A stretch of DNA of 64,000 bases, from NCBI RefSeq assembly GCF_041435355.1, contig NZ_CP108444.1:62001-126000 (forward strand), in the 5' to 3' direction. Positions 1 through 19,709 of this stretch are shown here, piece after piece. The notes under the pieces were generated by a model. That model saw only the letters and a program-made list of their open reading frames with translations. It did not search any database and was not told the DNA's origin. This stretch comes from Streptomyces sp. NBC_01276 (GTDB lineage Bacteria; Actinomycetota; Actinomycetes; Streptomycetales; Streptomycetaceae). The position numbers were made by a program, and so were the translations under genes. The stretch's first letter is position 1. Every line of letters starts with the position of its first letter.

Positions 1-19
1 GGTAGGCCTGGAACGACAT
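1..19 (-). CDS. 5' end of a leftward gene (possible DUF4287 protein), cut by window edge
   Basis: An ATG on the minus strand at 19 is preceded by an AAAGGA-like ribosome binding site about six bases upstream. It opens a frame that reads Met-Ser-Phe-Gln-Ala-Tyr before the window ends. From memory this opening is typical of the small DUF4287 proteins of actinomycetes. Six residues cannot prove it, so this is only a start-site call. If real, the gene diverges from the next one and the stretch 20-162 is a shared promoter region. Confidence 0.3.
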
Positions 20-162
20 GGGATTTCCTTTGGGTGGAGGGACGTTACGGAGTGTGGACCGGGGCCGGGAGCGAAACTCATCGGTCGGTGGGCGATGGAT
101 TTTCGGCGCTGCCTAGGGTGGGGGGGGAAGGCGGCTCGACGGAGCGCCGACGGGGGGGGAAC

Positions 163-642
163 GTGGTGGTGCGTGGGCGGAACGCGGTGGTGTGCGCGGT
201 CGCGGTCGTGGCGGTCGGCGCCGCCGTGGTGGGGACCCTGACCGACTACGACGTGCCGGCCGGGCCGTTCGCGCACGGCGCCCCGTGCGCGGGCGTGGTC
301 GCGGGCCTGCCGGGGACCCTCCTCGGGCAGGGCCGTGACGCGGTCGACGGCGTGGGGGCCGCCGGGTGGGGTGGCGGGTCCATCGTGCTGCGGTGCGGTG
401 TGCGGCCCCTCGGGCCGACCGTGGACACCTGTGTGAACGTCGACGGTGTGGACTGGGTGCTCGATGACGGGCGGGCCGGGCGCGGCGGGGTGTGGGCGTT
501 CACCACCTACGGGCGCGAGCCGGCCGTCGAGGTCGTGTTCGCCGGGGGTTCCCGGTCGGCGGGTGACGCCCTGATCGCGGTCAACAAAGGGGTACGGGGC
601 TTCCCGCAGAACTCCAAGTGCCTGGCGCTGAGCGACACGTGA
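163..642 (+). CDS. DUF3515-like small membrane-anchored protein
   Basis: About 160 residues of unknown function. A run of Val and Ala residues right after the start forms one hydrophobic segment, a membrane anchor or signal sequence. It is followed by an exported-looking domain with several cysteines. The patterns WGGGSIVLRCGV and GVDWVLDD, and the later 'FTTYGREPAVEV', match the pattern I associate with the actinobacterial DUF3515 family (assignment from memory). I placed the start at one of the GTG codons at 163-171, because a purine-rich GGGGGGGAA tract lies just before them. The frame is open back to a GTG at 34, but that leader is not protein-like. It is not obviously part of the polyketide cluster. 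Confidence 0.6.
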   Translation: MVVRGRNAVVCAVAVVAVGAAVVGTLTDYDVPAGPFAHGAPCAGVVAGLPGTLLGQGRDAVDGVGAAGWGGGSIVLRCGVRPLGPTVDTCVNVDGVDWVLDDGRAGRGGVWAFTTYGREPAVEVVFAGGSRSAGDALIAVNKGVRGFPQNSKCLALSDT

Positions 643-772
643 GGGGGCGCCGCGGAGGGGCGGAGCGCGCGCATTCGGGTGACAGACCGCCACGGGCGGT
701 GGCACGCCGGCGTTAGAAGGTCGACTTGCCCAACAGGGGCCCGTTTCCGCTCTAGCGAAGGATTGCTTGAGA
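643..772 (+). promoter_or_regulatory. Upstream region of the rodlin gene
   Basis: This 130-base gap must hold the rodlin promoter. A perfect 6-bp inverted repeat, ACCGCC-acg-GGCGGT, sits at 686-700 and could be an operator. The GAAGGA at 757-762 is the ribosome binding site, ten bases before the ATG at 773. I see no convincing -35/-10 pair, and no clear terminator for the preceding gene. Confidence 0.35.
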
Positions 773-1186
773 ATGCTGAAGAAGATGATGGTCACCGCAG
801 CAGCCACCGCCGCCGCGATCGGCGCGGGCGCTGCCGCTGCCGCGCCTGCCATGGCCATCGGCAACGACAACGGGATCAACACCGTCAACGGCAACGGCGC
901 TTCCCAGATCTACGGCAACCAGAAGACCGCCGGTGACATGAGCCCGCAGCTCAGCGCCATCCAGGGCACCCTGAACAAGCCCTGTGTCGCTCTGCCGGTC
1001 AAGGTCAACGCCCAGTCCCTGCTCGCGCTCCTCGCCAACGTCGGCGTCCAGGACATCAACGTCCTGTCCAACCCGCAGAACCAGCAGTGCACCGAGAACT
1101 CCACCCAGGCCAAGGGCGACGAGCCGCTCTCGCACATCCTGGACAACATCCCGGTCCTCTCCGGCAACGTCTCCGCCAACAGCTGA
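773..1186 (+). CDS. rdl: Rodlin, cell-surface protein of aerial hyphae
   Basis: Rodlins are secreted proteins that, with chaplins, form the paired-rod (rodlet) layer on Streptomyces aerial hyphae and spores. The 137-residue product starts MLKK, the usual rodlin start, and has an Ala-rich signal peptide ending near 'APAMA'. The mature part contains the family signatures: NGNGA, 'GDMSPQLS', 'GTLNKPC', 'VQDINVL', 'NQQC' with 'NSTQAK', and a C-terminal 'LSHILDN'. The two conserved cysteines are present. I chose ATG 773 over the in-frame TTG at 767 because of the GAAGGA ribosome binding site and the family N-terminus. Streptomyces often carry two adjacent divergent rodlin genes; only one is visible here, so RdlA and RdlB cannot be told apart. 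It marks flanking chromosome rather than the cluster. Confidence 0.93.
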   Translation: MLKKMMVTAAATAAAIGAGAAAAAPAMAIGNDNGINTVNGNGASQIYGNQKTAGDMSPQLSAIQGTLNKPCVALPVKVNAQSLLALLANVGVQDINVLSNPQNQQCTENSTQAKGDEPLSHILDNIPVLSGNVSANS

Positions 1187-1195
1187 TCCACCGGC

Positions 1196-1239
1196 AGGGC
1201 CGGTCGTGGGGTTCCGCACGAGCCCCCACGGCCGGCCCT
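1196..1239 (+). terminator. Hairpin terminator after the rodlin gene
   Basis: A 16-bp stem with a single mismatch is formed by 1196-1211 (AGGGCCGGTCGTGGGG) and 1224-1239, with a 12-base loop. It starts ten bases after the rodlin stop codon. It lacks a long T tract, as is common in Streptomyces. It separates the rodlin from pabC. Confidence 0.8.
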
Positions 1240-1303
1240 TCCGCGTGCCCGGGGTGCCCCCGTGGGCGCGTCGGGGGGTGGGGGGCCGGGCTGCCCGACG
1301 ATC

Positions 1304-1309
1304 TATGCT
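1304..1309 (+). promoter_or_regulatory. Putative -10 element (TATGCT) for a leaderless pabC transcript
   Basis: TATGCT fits the TAnnnT form of a Streptomyces -10 box and lies seven bases before the pabC ATG at 1317. No ribosome binding site precedes that ATG. Together this is the usual look of a leaderless message starting at its own ATG. No good -35 is visible, so confidence is modest. Confidence 0.4.
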
Positions 1310-1316
1310 CCGGGTC

Positions 1317-2102
1317 ATGACAACGGGGTTGGCGGGTGCCGGTGGGGGCGGGGAGCGGGTCCTCCTGTACGGGGCGGACGGGCTCGTCGAGGGTGAGGAG
1401 GCGGCCGGGGCGTTGGCGGCGGCCGACTCCTGGCTCGTCGAGGAGGGCCGGGTACGGGAACTGCCCGCGCACTGGCGGCGGTTCGCGGCGGCCGTCGCCG
1501 AGGCGGGCGGGCCGGAGCCCGGGGGCTTCCCGGAGGCCGTCGTCGCGGCGCTGCCCCGGCGGGGGTGCTGGTTCCCCCGGGTGGAACTGGTCGGCGGACG
1601 GTTGCAGGTACGGGTGAGGCCGGCGCCCGCGCGGACGGACGCGGTGCGGTTGTGGGCCGGGGGCGAGGACCCCCGGCGGGCACCGCGGCGCAAGGGGCCG
1701 GACCTGGGGGCGCTCGGGGCCCTGCGGGCGCAGGCCGTCGCTGCGGGCGCCGATGACGCGCTGCTCGTCTCCGACGACGGGGTGGTGCTGGAGACCGCCA
1801 CGGCGAGCCTGGTGTGGTGGGAGGGGGACGTCCTGTGCGTCGTCGATCCCGCCCTGCCGGTCCTCGCGGGGGTGACGGCCTCCTGGGTGGTGCGGCGCGC
1901 CGGGGAACTGGGCGTCGCGGTGCGGCGGCGCCGGGTGCGCCCGGCGGAGCTGGACGGGTGCGAGGTGTGGGTGACCAACGCGTTGCACGGGCTGCGGCCG
2001 GTCACCGGCTGGGTGGGGGCCGACGTGGCCGTCGGCCCCGCACCGCGGGTTCAGGAGTGGCGGGCCGCCTGGGCGGACGCCGCGGTGCCGCTGCCCCGGT
2101 AG
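1317..2102 (+). CDS. pabC: Aminodeoxychorismate lyase-like class IV PLP enzyme (PabC)
   Basis: This 261-residue protein belongs to the class IV aminotransferase/PLP fold. ADC lyase removes pyruvate from 4-amino-4-deoxychorismate to give 4-aminobenzoate. Visible landmarks are the probable PLP lysine in 'RRKGPDL', the segment 'ADDALLVSDDGVVLETATASL' equivalent to the family's E...(S/T)N-L cofactor loop, and 'VTNALHGLRPV' near the C-terminus. Length and motif order match PabC. It is the only cluster gene on the left that runs rightward, and it meets the chorismate mutase gene tail-to-tail with a 52-bp overlap of coding sequence. Together with pabAB it supplies the PABA starter unit expected for the ligase of PKS A. 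A D-amino-acid or branched-chain aminotransferase role is possible from the fold but less likely in this setting. An in-frame ATG at 1305 is an alternative start. Confidence 0.82.
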   Translation: MTTGLAGAGGGGERVLLYGADGLVEGEEAAGALAAADSWLVEEGRVRELPAHWRRFAAAVAEAGGPEPGGFPEAVVAALPRRGCWFPRVELVGGRLQVRVRPAPARTDAVRLWAGGEDPRRAPRRKGPDLGALGALRAQAVAAGADDALLVSDDGVVLETATASLVWWEGDVLCVVDPALPVLAGVTASWVVRRAGELGVAVRRRRVRPAELDGCEVWVTNALHGLRPVTGWVGADVAVGPAPRVQEWRAAWADAAVPLPR

Positions 2103-2380
2103 CGGCAGAGGTTGAGCAGGATCATGGCCACGTCCACTCCGGGGCGGCCGAGGCCGTTCCCGTAGCGGCCGATGACCTGGGTCTCGCGGGACAGGCGGGT
2201 GCCGGGGCCGCCTGCGGCGGTCCGGTCGCGCTGGATCTCGTGGACCAGGGCGACGCGCTGGGCGACCAGGGAGATGATCTCGTCGTCGAGTGCGTCGACC
2301 TGGTGGAGGCGGACCTCCTCGTTGAGCTGGGTGAGGAGGGCTGTTGTCTCCGCGGGTGCGGGGTCTGTGCTGACGGGCAT
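2051..2380 (-). CDS. AroQ-type chorismate mutase family protein
   Basis: This 109-residue, all-helical protein is of the actinobacterial AroQ type. It shows 'VDALDDEIISLVAQR' in helix 1, followed by 'EIQRDRTAAGGPGTRLSRE' and a C-terminal 'GLGRPGVDVAMILLNLCR'. The Arg in helix 1 and the 'SRE' glutamate are where catalytic residues of the family fall. Chorismate mutases convert chorismate to prephenate; relatives such as PapB instead rearrange 4-amino-4-deoxychorismate. The ATG lies 11 bases after the MFS stop codon, with a GAGGGGAA ribosome binding site overlapping that stop, so it is the last gene of the long operon. Its 3' end overlaps pabC. Why a PABA-primed pathway would keep a mutase that competes for its precursor is unclear: it may act on ADC, or boost the shikimate branch. 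Confidence 0.85.
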   Translation of the reverse strand: MPVSTDPAPAETTALLTQLNEEVRLHQVDALDDEIISLVAQRVALVHEIQRDRTAAGGPGTRLSRETQVIGRYGNGLGRPGVDVAMILLNLCRYRGSGTAASAQAARHS

Positions 2381-2391
2381 GACGGTTCCCC

Positions 2392-3812
2392 TCAGTGGGT
2401 GGAGGCGGGATCGGGGCGGCGGCGCCCGGCGCGGGCGAGCAGGAGGGCGCTCAGCGCGGCCACCGCCGACAGGGCCAGCGACCAGCCGAAGGTGACGGCG
2501 AAGGCGGAGGCCTTGTCGTGCGGGCGGCCGTCGGCATCGTCGAGGCCGCTCTGCAGGACGGTGACGAGGACCGCCGTGGCGACGGAACCGCCCAGCCGTT
2601 GCAGGATGCTGAGCTGGGGCGAGGCGTCGCCGATCTTCTGCGGGTCGAGCCTGCGGAACGCGGAGGTCATGGCGGGCATGACGGACAGGCCGGCGCCGAA
2701 TCCCGAGACGCACATGGCCGTGCCGATGAGCGCGTAGGAGGTGTCGGCGCCGACGAACACGAACGGCACCGCCGCCGCGAGGCTGAGCGAGGCGCCGGCC
2801 AGGGCCGTGCGGCCGCCGCCGAGGCGTTCGGCGGCCCGGCCCGAGAGCCAGGTCGCCGCGGCCGCGCCGATGCTCGACGGCACGAGGAGCATGCCGGTGG
2901 TGACCGGGTCCTCGTGGCGTACGTCCTGGAAGTACAGCGGCATCAGGACCATGCCCGCGTACATGCCCATGGACAGGAAGAACGTGGTGAGGGACGCGGC
3001 GCGGAAGACCCGGTCGCGGTAGAGGCGGATGTCGAAGAGCGGGTGCGGGGTGCGCAGGGTGCGGAGGGTGAACAGGACGAGGAGGGACGTGCCGACGGCG
3101 ATGGCGGACAGGGCCACCGTCGGCGAGCCGGTGTCGGTGCTGCCCAGGCCGTAGGTGAGGACGGCCATGCCGGTGGAGATCGCGGCCAGGCCGGGGACGT
3201 CCAGCGGCGTGGTCGCTTCGGGGCGGTCGGACGGCAGCAGGCACAGGGCGCACAGGACGGCGGCGGCGCCCACGGGAAGGTTGACCAGGAAGATCCACCT
3301 CCAGTCGGTGTAGTGCAGCAGGAGCCCGCCGATGAACGGGCCGAAGACCGGGGCCAGCACGATGGGGACGCCCACCGTCGCCATGACCCGGGACATGTTC
3401 TTCGGCCCGGCCGTGCGGGCCAGGATCATCTGCCCGACGGGCATGATCAGTCCGCCGCCGAGGCCCTGGACCGCGCGGAAGGCGATGAGCTGTCCGGCGT
3501 CCTGGGCGGCCGCGCAGAGTGCGGAGCCGAGGGTGAACAGGACGACGGCGGCCACGTAGGTGCGGCGGGCGCCGAAGCGGCGGGCGGCCCAGCCGGAGAC
3601 CGGGACGACGGCGGCCACCGCCAGGAGGTAGGCGGTGACCACCCATTGGACCGTGCTCAGCGGGGCCCGGAAGTCGGTGCCGAGGGCGCTGAGCGCGACG
3701 TTGACGATGGTCGAGTCGAGGAACGACATGGTCGCTCCGACGATCACGACGGTGGCGGCCTTCCAGACGTCGCGGCCGAGGCCGGTACGGGGCGCGGGTG
3801 CGGTGCTCGTGG

Positions 3813-3816
<4 letters not shown>
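2392..3816 (-). CDS. DHA2-family (14-TM) MFS drug efflux transporter
   Basis: This 474-residue membrane protein has many hydrophobic helices and the hallmarks of the EmrB/QacA drug:proton antiporters. '[16 protein letters not shown]' in TM1 contains the family's D-x-T-x-V-N-V-A-L motif, followed by '[13 protein letters not shown]', a loop motif '[11 protein letters not shown]', and motif C-like glycine-rich residues in 'GPFIGGLLL'. It probably pumps the polyketide, or its glycosylated form, out of the cell. Its ATG overlaps the stop of the terminal PKS gene (ATGA), so the two are translationally coupled, as often seen for exporters at the end of biosynthetic operons. The substrate is inferred from context only. 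Confidence 0.95.
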
Positions 3817-14888
<11,072 letters not shown>

Positions 14889-14889
14889 G

Positions 14890-17800
14890 TCAGCGGGTCC
14901 CGTATTTCTGGTCGATGTAGGCGAAGAGGTCGTCCGCCGTGTCCAAGGTCGGTGGGGTGTCGGCGCCCGGCGCGTCGTCGGTGCCGGGTCCGGAGCCGGG
15001 GGTCGGTCCGGTGCCGATGCCGTCGCGGGGGCGGGCCCGTGCCAGGAGGGTCTGGAGGCGCGTGGCGACCTCCGCCCGTACGTCGGGGGCGTCGAGGACC
15101 GCGAGGGCGTCCTCGACGCGGTCGAGGTCGGCCAGCAGGCGGGCGGCGGCGGTGCCGCCGAGTTCGGCGTCGAGGTGGTCGGCGAGGGCCTGCGGGTTGG
15201 GGTGGTCGAAGACCACGGTCGTGGGGAGGTTCAGGCCCGTGCGCAGGCCGAGGACGTTGCGCAGGTCGACGGCGGTGAGGGAGTCGAAGCCGAGTTCCCG
15301 GAAGGGGTGGGTCGGGGTGACGGCCCCGGGGCCGTCGTGTCCGAGGACGGCGGCCGCCTGGGTGCGTACGAGGTCCAGCAGGGCGGCGGCGCGTTCGGCG
15401 TCCGGGAGCAGGGTGATCCGCTCCCGCCAGCCGGGTTCCTCGTCGGCGGTGCGGGGGCGGGCCTCCTCGACTCCGGTGAGGAGCGGGCTGGGGCGGACCG
15501 TGGTGAAGCCGGGGGCGAACAGGGTCCAGTCGATGTCGGCCACGGCCAGGCCGGCGTCACCGTGGTCCAGGGCCTGCTGGAGGCCCTCGATGGCGTGCCG
15601 GGGCGCCATGGGGCGGATGCCGTGGCGGCGCAGGCGTTCGCCGACGGCCTCCTCGTCCTCGGCCATGCCGCCGCCGGCCCAGGCGCCCCAGGCCACGGCG
15701 GTGGCGGGCAGTCCGTCGGCGCGGCGCTGCTCGGCCAGGGAGTCGAGGTGGGCGTTGGCGGCCGCGTAGTTGGCCTGGCCGGCGCCGCCGACGGCGCCGG
15801 CGAAGGAGGAGAAGAGGACGAACGCCGACAGGTCGAGGCCCGCGGTGAGCTCGTGGAGGTTGCGGGCGGCGTCGGCCTTGGGGCGCAGGACCGTCGCGAA
15901 CCGTTCGGGGGTGAGGGTGTCGAGGACGCCGTCGTCGAGGACGCCGGCGGTGTGCACCACCGCGGTCAGGGGCAGCTCGGCGGGGATCGCGTCGAGGACG
16001 GCGGCGAGCGCGTCCCGGTCGGCGGCGTCGCACGCCGCGATGGTGACGCGGGTGCCCGTCGCGCTCAGTTCGGCGGCGAGTTCGCGGGCGCCGGGGGCCC
16101 GGTCGCCACGGCGGCTGGTGAGGACCAGGTGTTCGGCGCCGGACGCGGCGAGCCAGCGGGCGATGTGGCCGCCGAGGGCGCCGGTGCCGCCGGTGACCAG
16201 GGCGGTGCCGGAGGGCCGCCAGGGCGTGACGGGGGCCGATGCCCTCCGTACGCGGACCAGCCGGCGGGCGAGGATCCCGGTGGGGCGGATCGCCAGCTGG
16301 TCCTCGGCGGGGGTGCCCGGGCCGGCCAGCAGCAGGGCGGCGAGGCGGTCCGGCGCGGTGGCGTCGGCTTCGCAGGGGAGGTCGACGAGCCCGCCCCAGC
16401 GGGTGGGGGTTTCCAGGGCGGCCGCCCGGCCCAGGCCCCAGACCTGTGCCTGGCCGGGGTCGGAGGGCCGGTCGTCGGGGCCGGTGGAGAGGGCGCCGCG
16501 GGTGGCGCACCACAGGGGTGCGGTGATCCCGGCGTCGCCGAGGGCCTGGTGGAGCAGGAGGGCCGTGTCGGCTCCGGGGTCGCCGGGTGCGGCGGGCAGG
16601 AGCAGGACGCCCGCGCAGCGGTCGGCGCCGGCCAGGGCCGCGAGGAGGCGGAAGGACAGCGCCTCGCGGTCGAGTCCCGTGCCGGGGTCCAGGTCCAGGC
16701 GGGCGGTGGTGGCGCCCCGGGCGGCGAACGCCTCGGTGACCGGGTCGAGGTCCCCCGGCCGGGAGCCGACGACGAGCCAGGTCCCGGTCGGGGCGGCGGG
16801 GGCCGACGGGGTGGCGAGCGGCTGCCAGTCGATGCGGTACTGGAGGCCGGCCGCGGGGTCCCGGTCGGGGGCGGCGGTCCCGGCGGGGGCCTCGCCGGGG
16901 CGGGCCCAGTAGCGGGTGCGCCGGAACGCCGTGGTCGGCAGGGCCACCCGGCGTGCGGGGCGTCCTGCGAGGACCCCGGTCCAGTGGGGGGTGGTGCCGT
17001 GGACGAACAGTTCGCCGAGGGCGGCGGTGACGGTCTCCCGCTCGGGCCGGTCGCGGCGCAGGGCCGCCGTGAGGACCGGGTCGGGGCCGTTCACGCAGGC
17101 CTGCCCGGCGGCGGTCAGGACGCCGGAGGGGCCCAGCTCGACGAAGCGGCGTACGCCCTGGGCTTCGAGGTGGCGCATCCCGTCGTGGAAGCGCACGGCG
17201 GCGCGTACGTGCCGGACCCAGTACTCGGGGGTGCGGAGCTCGGCCGGGTCGGCGGTGCGGCCGGTGATGTCGGAGACGATCGGGACGGACGGCTGGTGGA
17301 AGGTGAGCGTGCGGGCGACGCGGCCGAATTCGTCGAGCATCGGCTCCATCAGCGACGAGTGGAAGGCGTGGCTGACGTTGAGCCGCTTCGTGCGGTGGCC
17401 CGCGGCGTCGAGGAGGGCGGCGGTCGCGGAGACCGCGTCCTCGGGGCCCGAGACGACCACGGCGCGGGGGCCGTTGACGGCGGCGATGTCGACGCCGGCG
17501 GCGAGCAGGGCGCGCACCTCGTCCTCGGCGGCCTGGACGGAGACCATCGCCCCGCCCTCGGGCAGCGCCTCCATCAGCCGGCCGCGCGCGGCGACCAGGG
17601 TGGCCGCGTCGGGGAGGGTGAGGACGCCCGCGACGTGGGCGGCGGCCAGTTCGCCCACGGAGTGGCCGAGGAGGTAGTCGGGGCGCACCCCCCAGGACTC
17701 GAAGAGGCGGTACAGCGCCACCTCCAGGGCGAACAGGCCCGCCTGCGTGTAGTGGGTCCGGTCGAGGAGGGCGGCGTCGCCGGTCACCACCTGGCGCAGC

Positions 17801-19623
17801 GGGCGGTCCAGGTGGGCGTCGAGCGCGGCGCAGGCCGCGTCGAAGGCCTCCGCGAAGACGGGGAACGCCGTGTACAGCCCGTCTCCCATGCCGACGCGCT
17901 GGGCGCCCTGTCCGGTGAACAGGAACGCGAGCCCGCCGGGGGCGGCGCTGCCGCGCAGGACACCGGGGGCGGGGGTGCCGCCGGCGAGCGCGGCCAGGCC
18001 CTCCAGGAGGGCGTCGCGGTCGCCCGCGACCACGGCGGCGCGGTGGTCGAGGGTGGCGCGGGTGGTGGCGAGGGAGTGGGCGACGTCGCGCGGGGACAGG
18101 TGCGGCTCTGCCGTCAGGTGGGCGTGGAGCCGGGCGGCCTGGTCGCGCAGCGTCTCCTCCTCGCGTGCGGAGAGCACCGCGAGGACGGGGGCCGGATCGG
18201 GGGCGGGCTCGGGGGCCGGGGCCGGATCGGGGGTGGTGAGGTGTTCTTCGACGAGGACGTGGGCGTTGGTGCCGCTGATGCCGAAGGAGGAGACTCCGGC
18301 GCGGCGCGGGCGGCCGTCGGCGGGCTGCCAGTCGAGGTTCTCGGTGAGCAGCCGCACGGAGCCGGCCGACCAGTCGACCTGGGGCGTGGGCTCGTCGACG
18401 TGCAGGGTGCGCGGCAGGACGCCGTGGCGCATCGCCTCGACCATCTTGATGACGCCCGCCACGCCCGCGGCGGCCTGGGTGTGCCCGATGTTGGACTTGA
18501 CGGAGCCGAGGCGCAGCGGCCGGTCGGCCGGGCGGTGGTGCCCGTAGGCCGCGATGAGGGCCTGTGCCTCGATGGGGTCGCCGAGGGTGGTGCCGGTGCC
18601 GTGGGCCTCGACGGCGTCGACCTGGTCGGGCGTCAGGCGGGCGTCGGCGAGGGCCAGTTCGATGACCCGCTGCTGGGCGGGGCCGTTGGGGGCGGTGAGG
18701 CCGTTGGAGGCGCCGTCCTGGTTGACGGCGGAGCCGCGGACCACCGCGAGGACGGGGTGGCCGTTGCGGCGGGCGTCGGAAAGCCGTTCCAGTACGAGCA
18801 TGCCCGCGCCCTCGCCCCAGCCGGTGCCGTCGGCTGCGGCGGCGAAGGCCTTGCAGCGGCCGTCGCGGGCCAGGCCGCCCTGGCGGCTGAACTCCGCGAA
18901 CAGGGTGGGCGTCGACATGACGGTGGCGCCGCCGGTGAGGGCCAGCTCGCACTCGCCGCGCCGCAGCGCCTGGGCCGCCAGGTGCAGGGCGACGAGGGAG
19001 GCGGAGCAGGCGGTGTCGACGGTGACGGCGGGGCCCTGGAGCCCGTAGACGTAGGAGAGGCGGCCGGAGAGGACGCTGGCCGCGTTGCCGGTCATGATGT
19101 GCCCGGCGAGGTCGTCGGCGGAGTGGACGGCCACGGGCGTGTAGTCCTGGCCGTTGGTGCCGATGAACACCCCCGTGCGGCTGCCGCGCAGGGTGTCCGG
19201 GGCGATCCCCGCGCGTTCGAAGGCCTCCCAGGAGGTCTGCAGCAGCAGGCGCTGCTGGGGGTCCATGGCGAGGGCCTCGCGGGGCGAGATCCCGAAGAAG
19301 GCGGCGTCGAACTCGCCCGCGCCCTCCAGGAATCCGGCCCGGCGGGCGTGGGAGGCGCCGGCCCGCTCCGGGTCGTCGGACAGCAGGCCCTCCAGGTCCC
19401 AGCCGCGGTCGGTGGGGAAGCCGGACAGGGCGTCGCCGCCGGAGACGAGCAGCCGCCAGAGGTCTTCGGGGCCCTGGACCCCGCCGGGGAAGCGGCAGCT
19501 CATGGCCACGACGGCGATCGGCTCGCCGTCCCGGTTCTCGCTCTCGCGCAGCCGTTCCCGGGTCTGCTCCAGTTCGGCCGAGACGCGCTTGAGGAAGTGG
19601 CGGAGTTTGTCTTCGTTGGACAC
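14890..19623 (-). CDS. Type I PKS D: single module KS-AT(malonyl)-KR-ACP
   Basis: A single-module PKS of about 1577 residues. Order: docking coiled coil ([12 protein letters not shown], 1-30), KS (35-455; active site DTACSASL with Ala in place of the usual third Ser, catalytic Cys intact), AT (GHSVGE near 655, HAFH near 752, so malonyl-CoA), KR (GGTGALG near 1150, LDD motif, Ser and Tyr present), ACP (GFDSL near 1448) and a C-terminal docking tail ending [14 protein letters not shown]. It should add one C2 unit with a beta-hydroxyl group. Start choice: the GTG at 19623 has an AGGGAGAA ribosome binding site and gives a standard docking N-terminus. An ATG at 19713 overlaps the stop of PKS C (ATGA) and would add 30 Pro/Val/Ala-rich residues; either is possible. 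Confidence 0.95.
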   Translation of the reverse strand: MSNEDKLRHFLKRVSAELEQTRERLRESENRDGEPIAVVAMSCRFPGGVQGPEDLWRLLVSGGDALSGFPTDRGWDLEGLLSDDPERAGASHARRAGFLEGAGEFDAAFFGISPREALAMDPQQRLLLQTSWEAFERAGIAPDTLRGSRTGVFIGTNGQDYTPVAVHSADDLAGHIMTGNAASVLSGRLSYVYGLQGPAVTVDTACSASLVALHLAAQALRRGECELALTGGATVMSTPTLFAEFSRQGGLARDGRCKAFAAAADGTGWGEGAGMLVLERLSDARRNGHPVLAVVRGSAVNQDGASNGLTAPNGPAQQRVIELALADARLTPDQVDAVEAHGTGTTLGDPIEAQALIAAYGHHRPADRPLRLGSVKSNIGHTQAAAGVAGVIKMVEAMRHGVLPRTLHVDEPTPQVDWSAGSVRLLTENLDWQPADGRPRRAGVSSFGISGTNAHVLVEEHLTTPDPAPAPEPAPDPAPVLAVLSAREEETLRDQAARLHAHLTAEPHLSPRDVAHSLATTRATLDHRAAVVAGDRDALLEGLAALAGGTPAPGVLRGSAAPGGLAFLFTGQGAQRVGMGDGLYTAFPVFAEAFDAACAALDAHLDRPLRQVVTGDAALLDRTHYTQAGLFALEVALYRLFESWGVRPDYLLGHSVGELAAAHVAGVLTLPDAATLVAARGRLMEALPEGGAMVSVQAAEDEVRALLAAGVDIAAVNGPRAVVVSGPEDAVSATAALLDAAGHRTKRLNVSHAFHSSLMEPMLDEFGRVARTLTFHQPSVPIVSDITGRTADPAELRTPEYWVRHVRAAVRFHDGMRHLEAQGVRRFVELGPSGVLTAAGQACVNGPDPVLTAALRRDRPERETVTAALGELFVHGTTPHWTGVLAGRPARRVALPTTAFRRTRYWARPGEAPAGTAAPDRDPAAGLQYRIDWQPLATPSAPAAPTGTWLVVGSRPGDLDPVTEAFAARGATTARLDLDPGTGLDREALSFRLLAALAGADRCAGVLLLPAAPGDPGADTALLLHQALGDAGITAPLWCATRGALSTGPDDRPSDPGQAQVWGLGRAAALETPTRWGGLVDLPCEADATAPDRLAALLLAGPGTPAEDQLAIRPTGILARRLVRVRRASAPVTPWRPSGTALVTGGTGALGGHIARWLAASGAEHLVLTSRRGDRAPGARELAAELSATGTRVTIAACDAADRDALAAVLDAIPAELPLTAVVHTAGVLDDGVLDTLTPERFATVLRPKADAARNLHELTAGLDLSAFVLFSSFAGAVGGAGQANYAAANAHLDSLAEQRRADGLPATAVAWGAWAGGGMAEDEEAVGERLRRHGIRPMAPRHAIEGLQQALDHGDAGLAVADIDWTLFAPGFTTVRPSPLLTGVEEARPRTADEEPGWRERITLLPDAERAAALLDLVRTQAAAVLGHDGPGAVTPTHPFRELGFDSLTAVDLRNVLGLRTGLNLPTTVVFDHPNPQALADHLDAELGGTAAARLLADLDRVEDALAVLDAPDVRAEVATRLQTLLARARPRDGIGTGPTPGSGPGTDDAPGADTPPTLDTADDLFAYIDQKYGTR

Positions 19624-19709
19624 GTGGGGGTTCTCCCTGGCGGAGGGGCTGGCGGCGGCGGGGCGGGGCGCGAGGCCGGGCACGGGCACGGGCACGGGCG
19701 AGGGCGCGG

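Noticed and set aside
752..2005. Minus-strand open frame across the rodlin and pabC genes
   Set aside because: Ser/Thr/Arg-rich shadow of two recognisable plus-strand genes; no motif of its own.
18947..19030. Possible inactive KS in PKS D (DTACSASL instead of DTACSSSL)
   Set aside because: The catalytic Cys and the HGTGT and GHT histidine motifs are intact; the Ser-to-Ala change is at a non-catalytic position.
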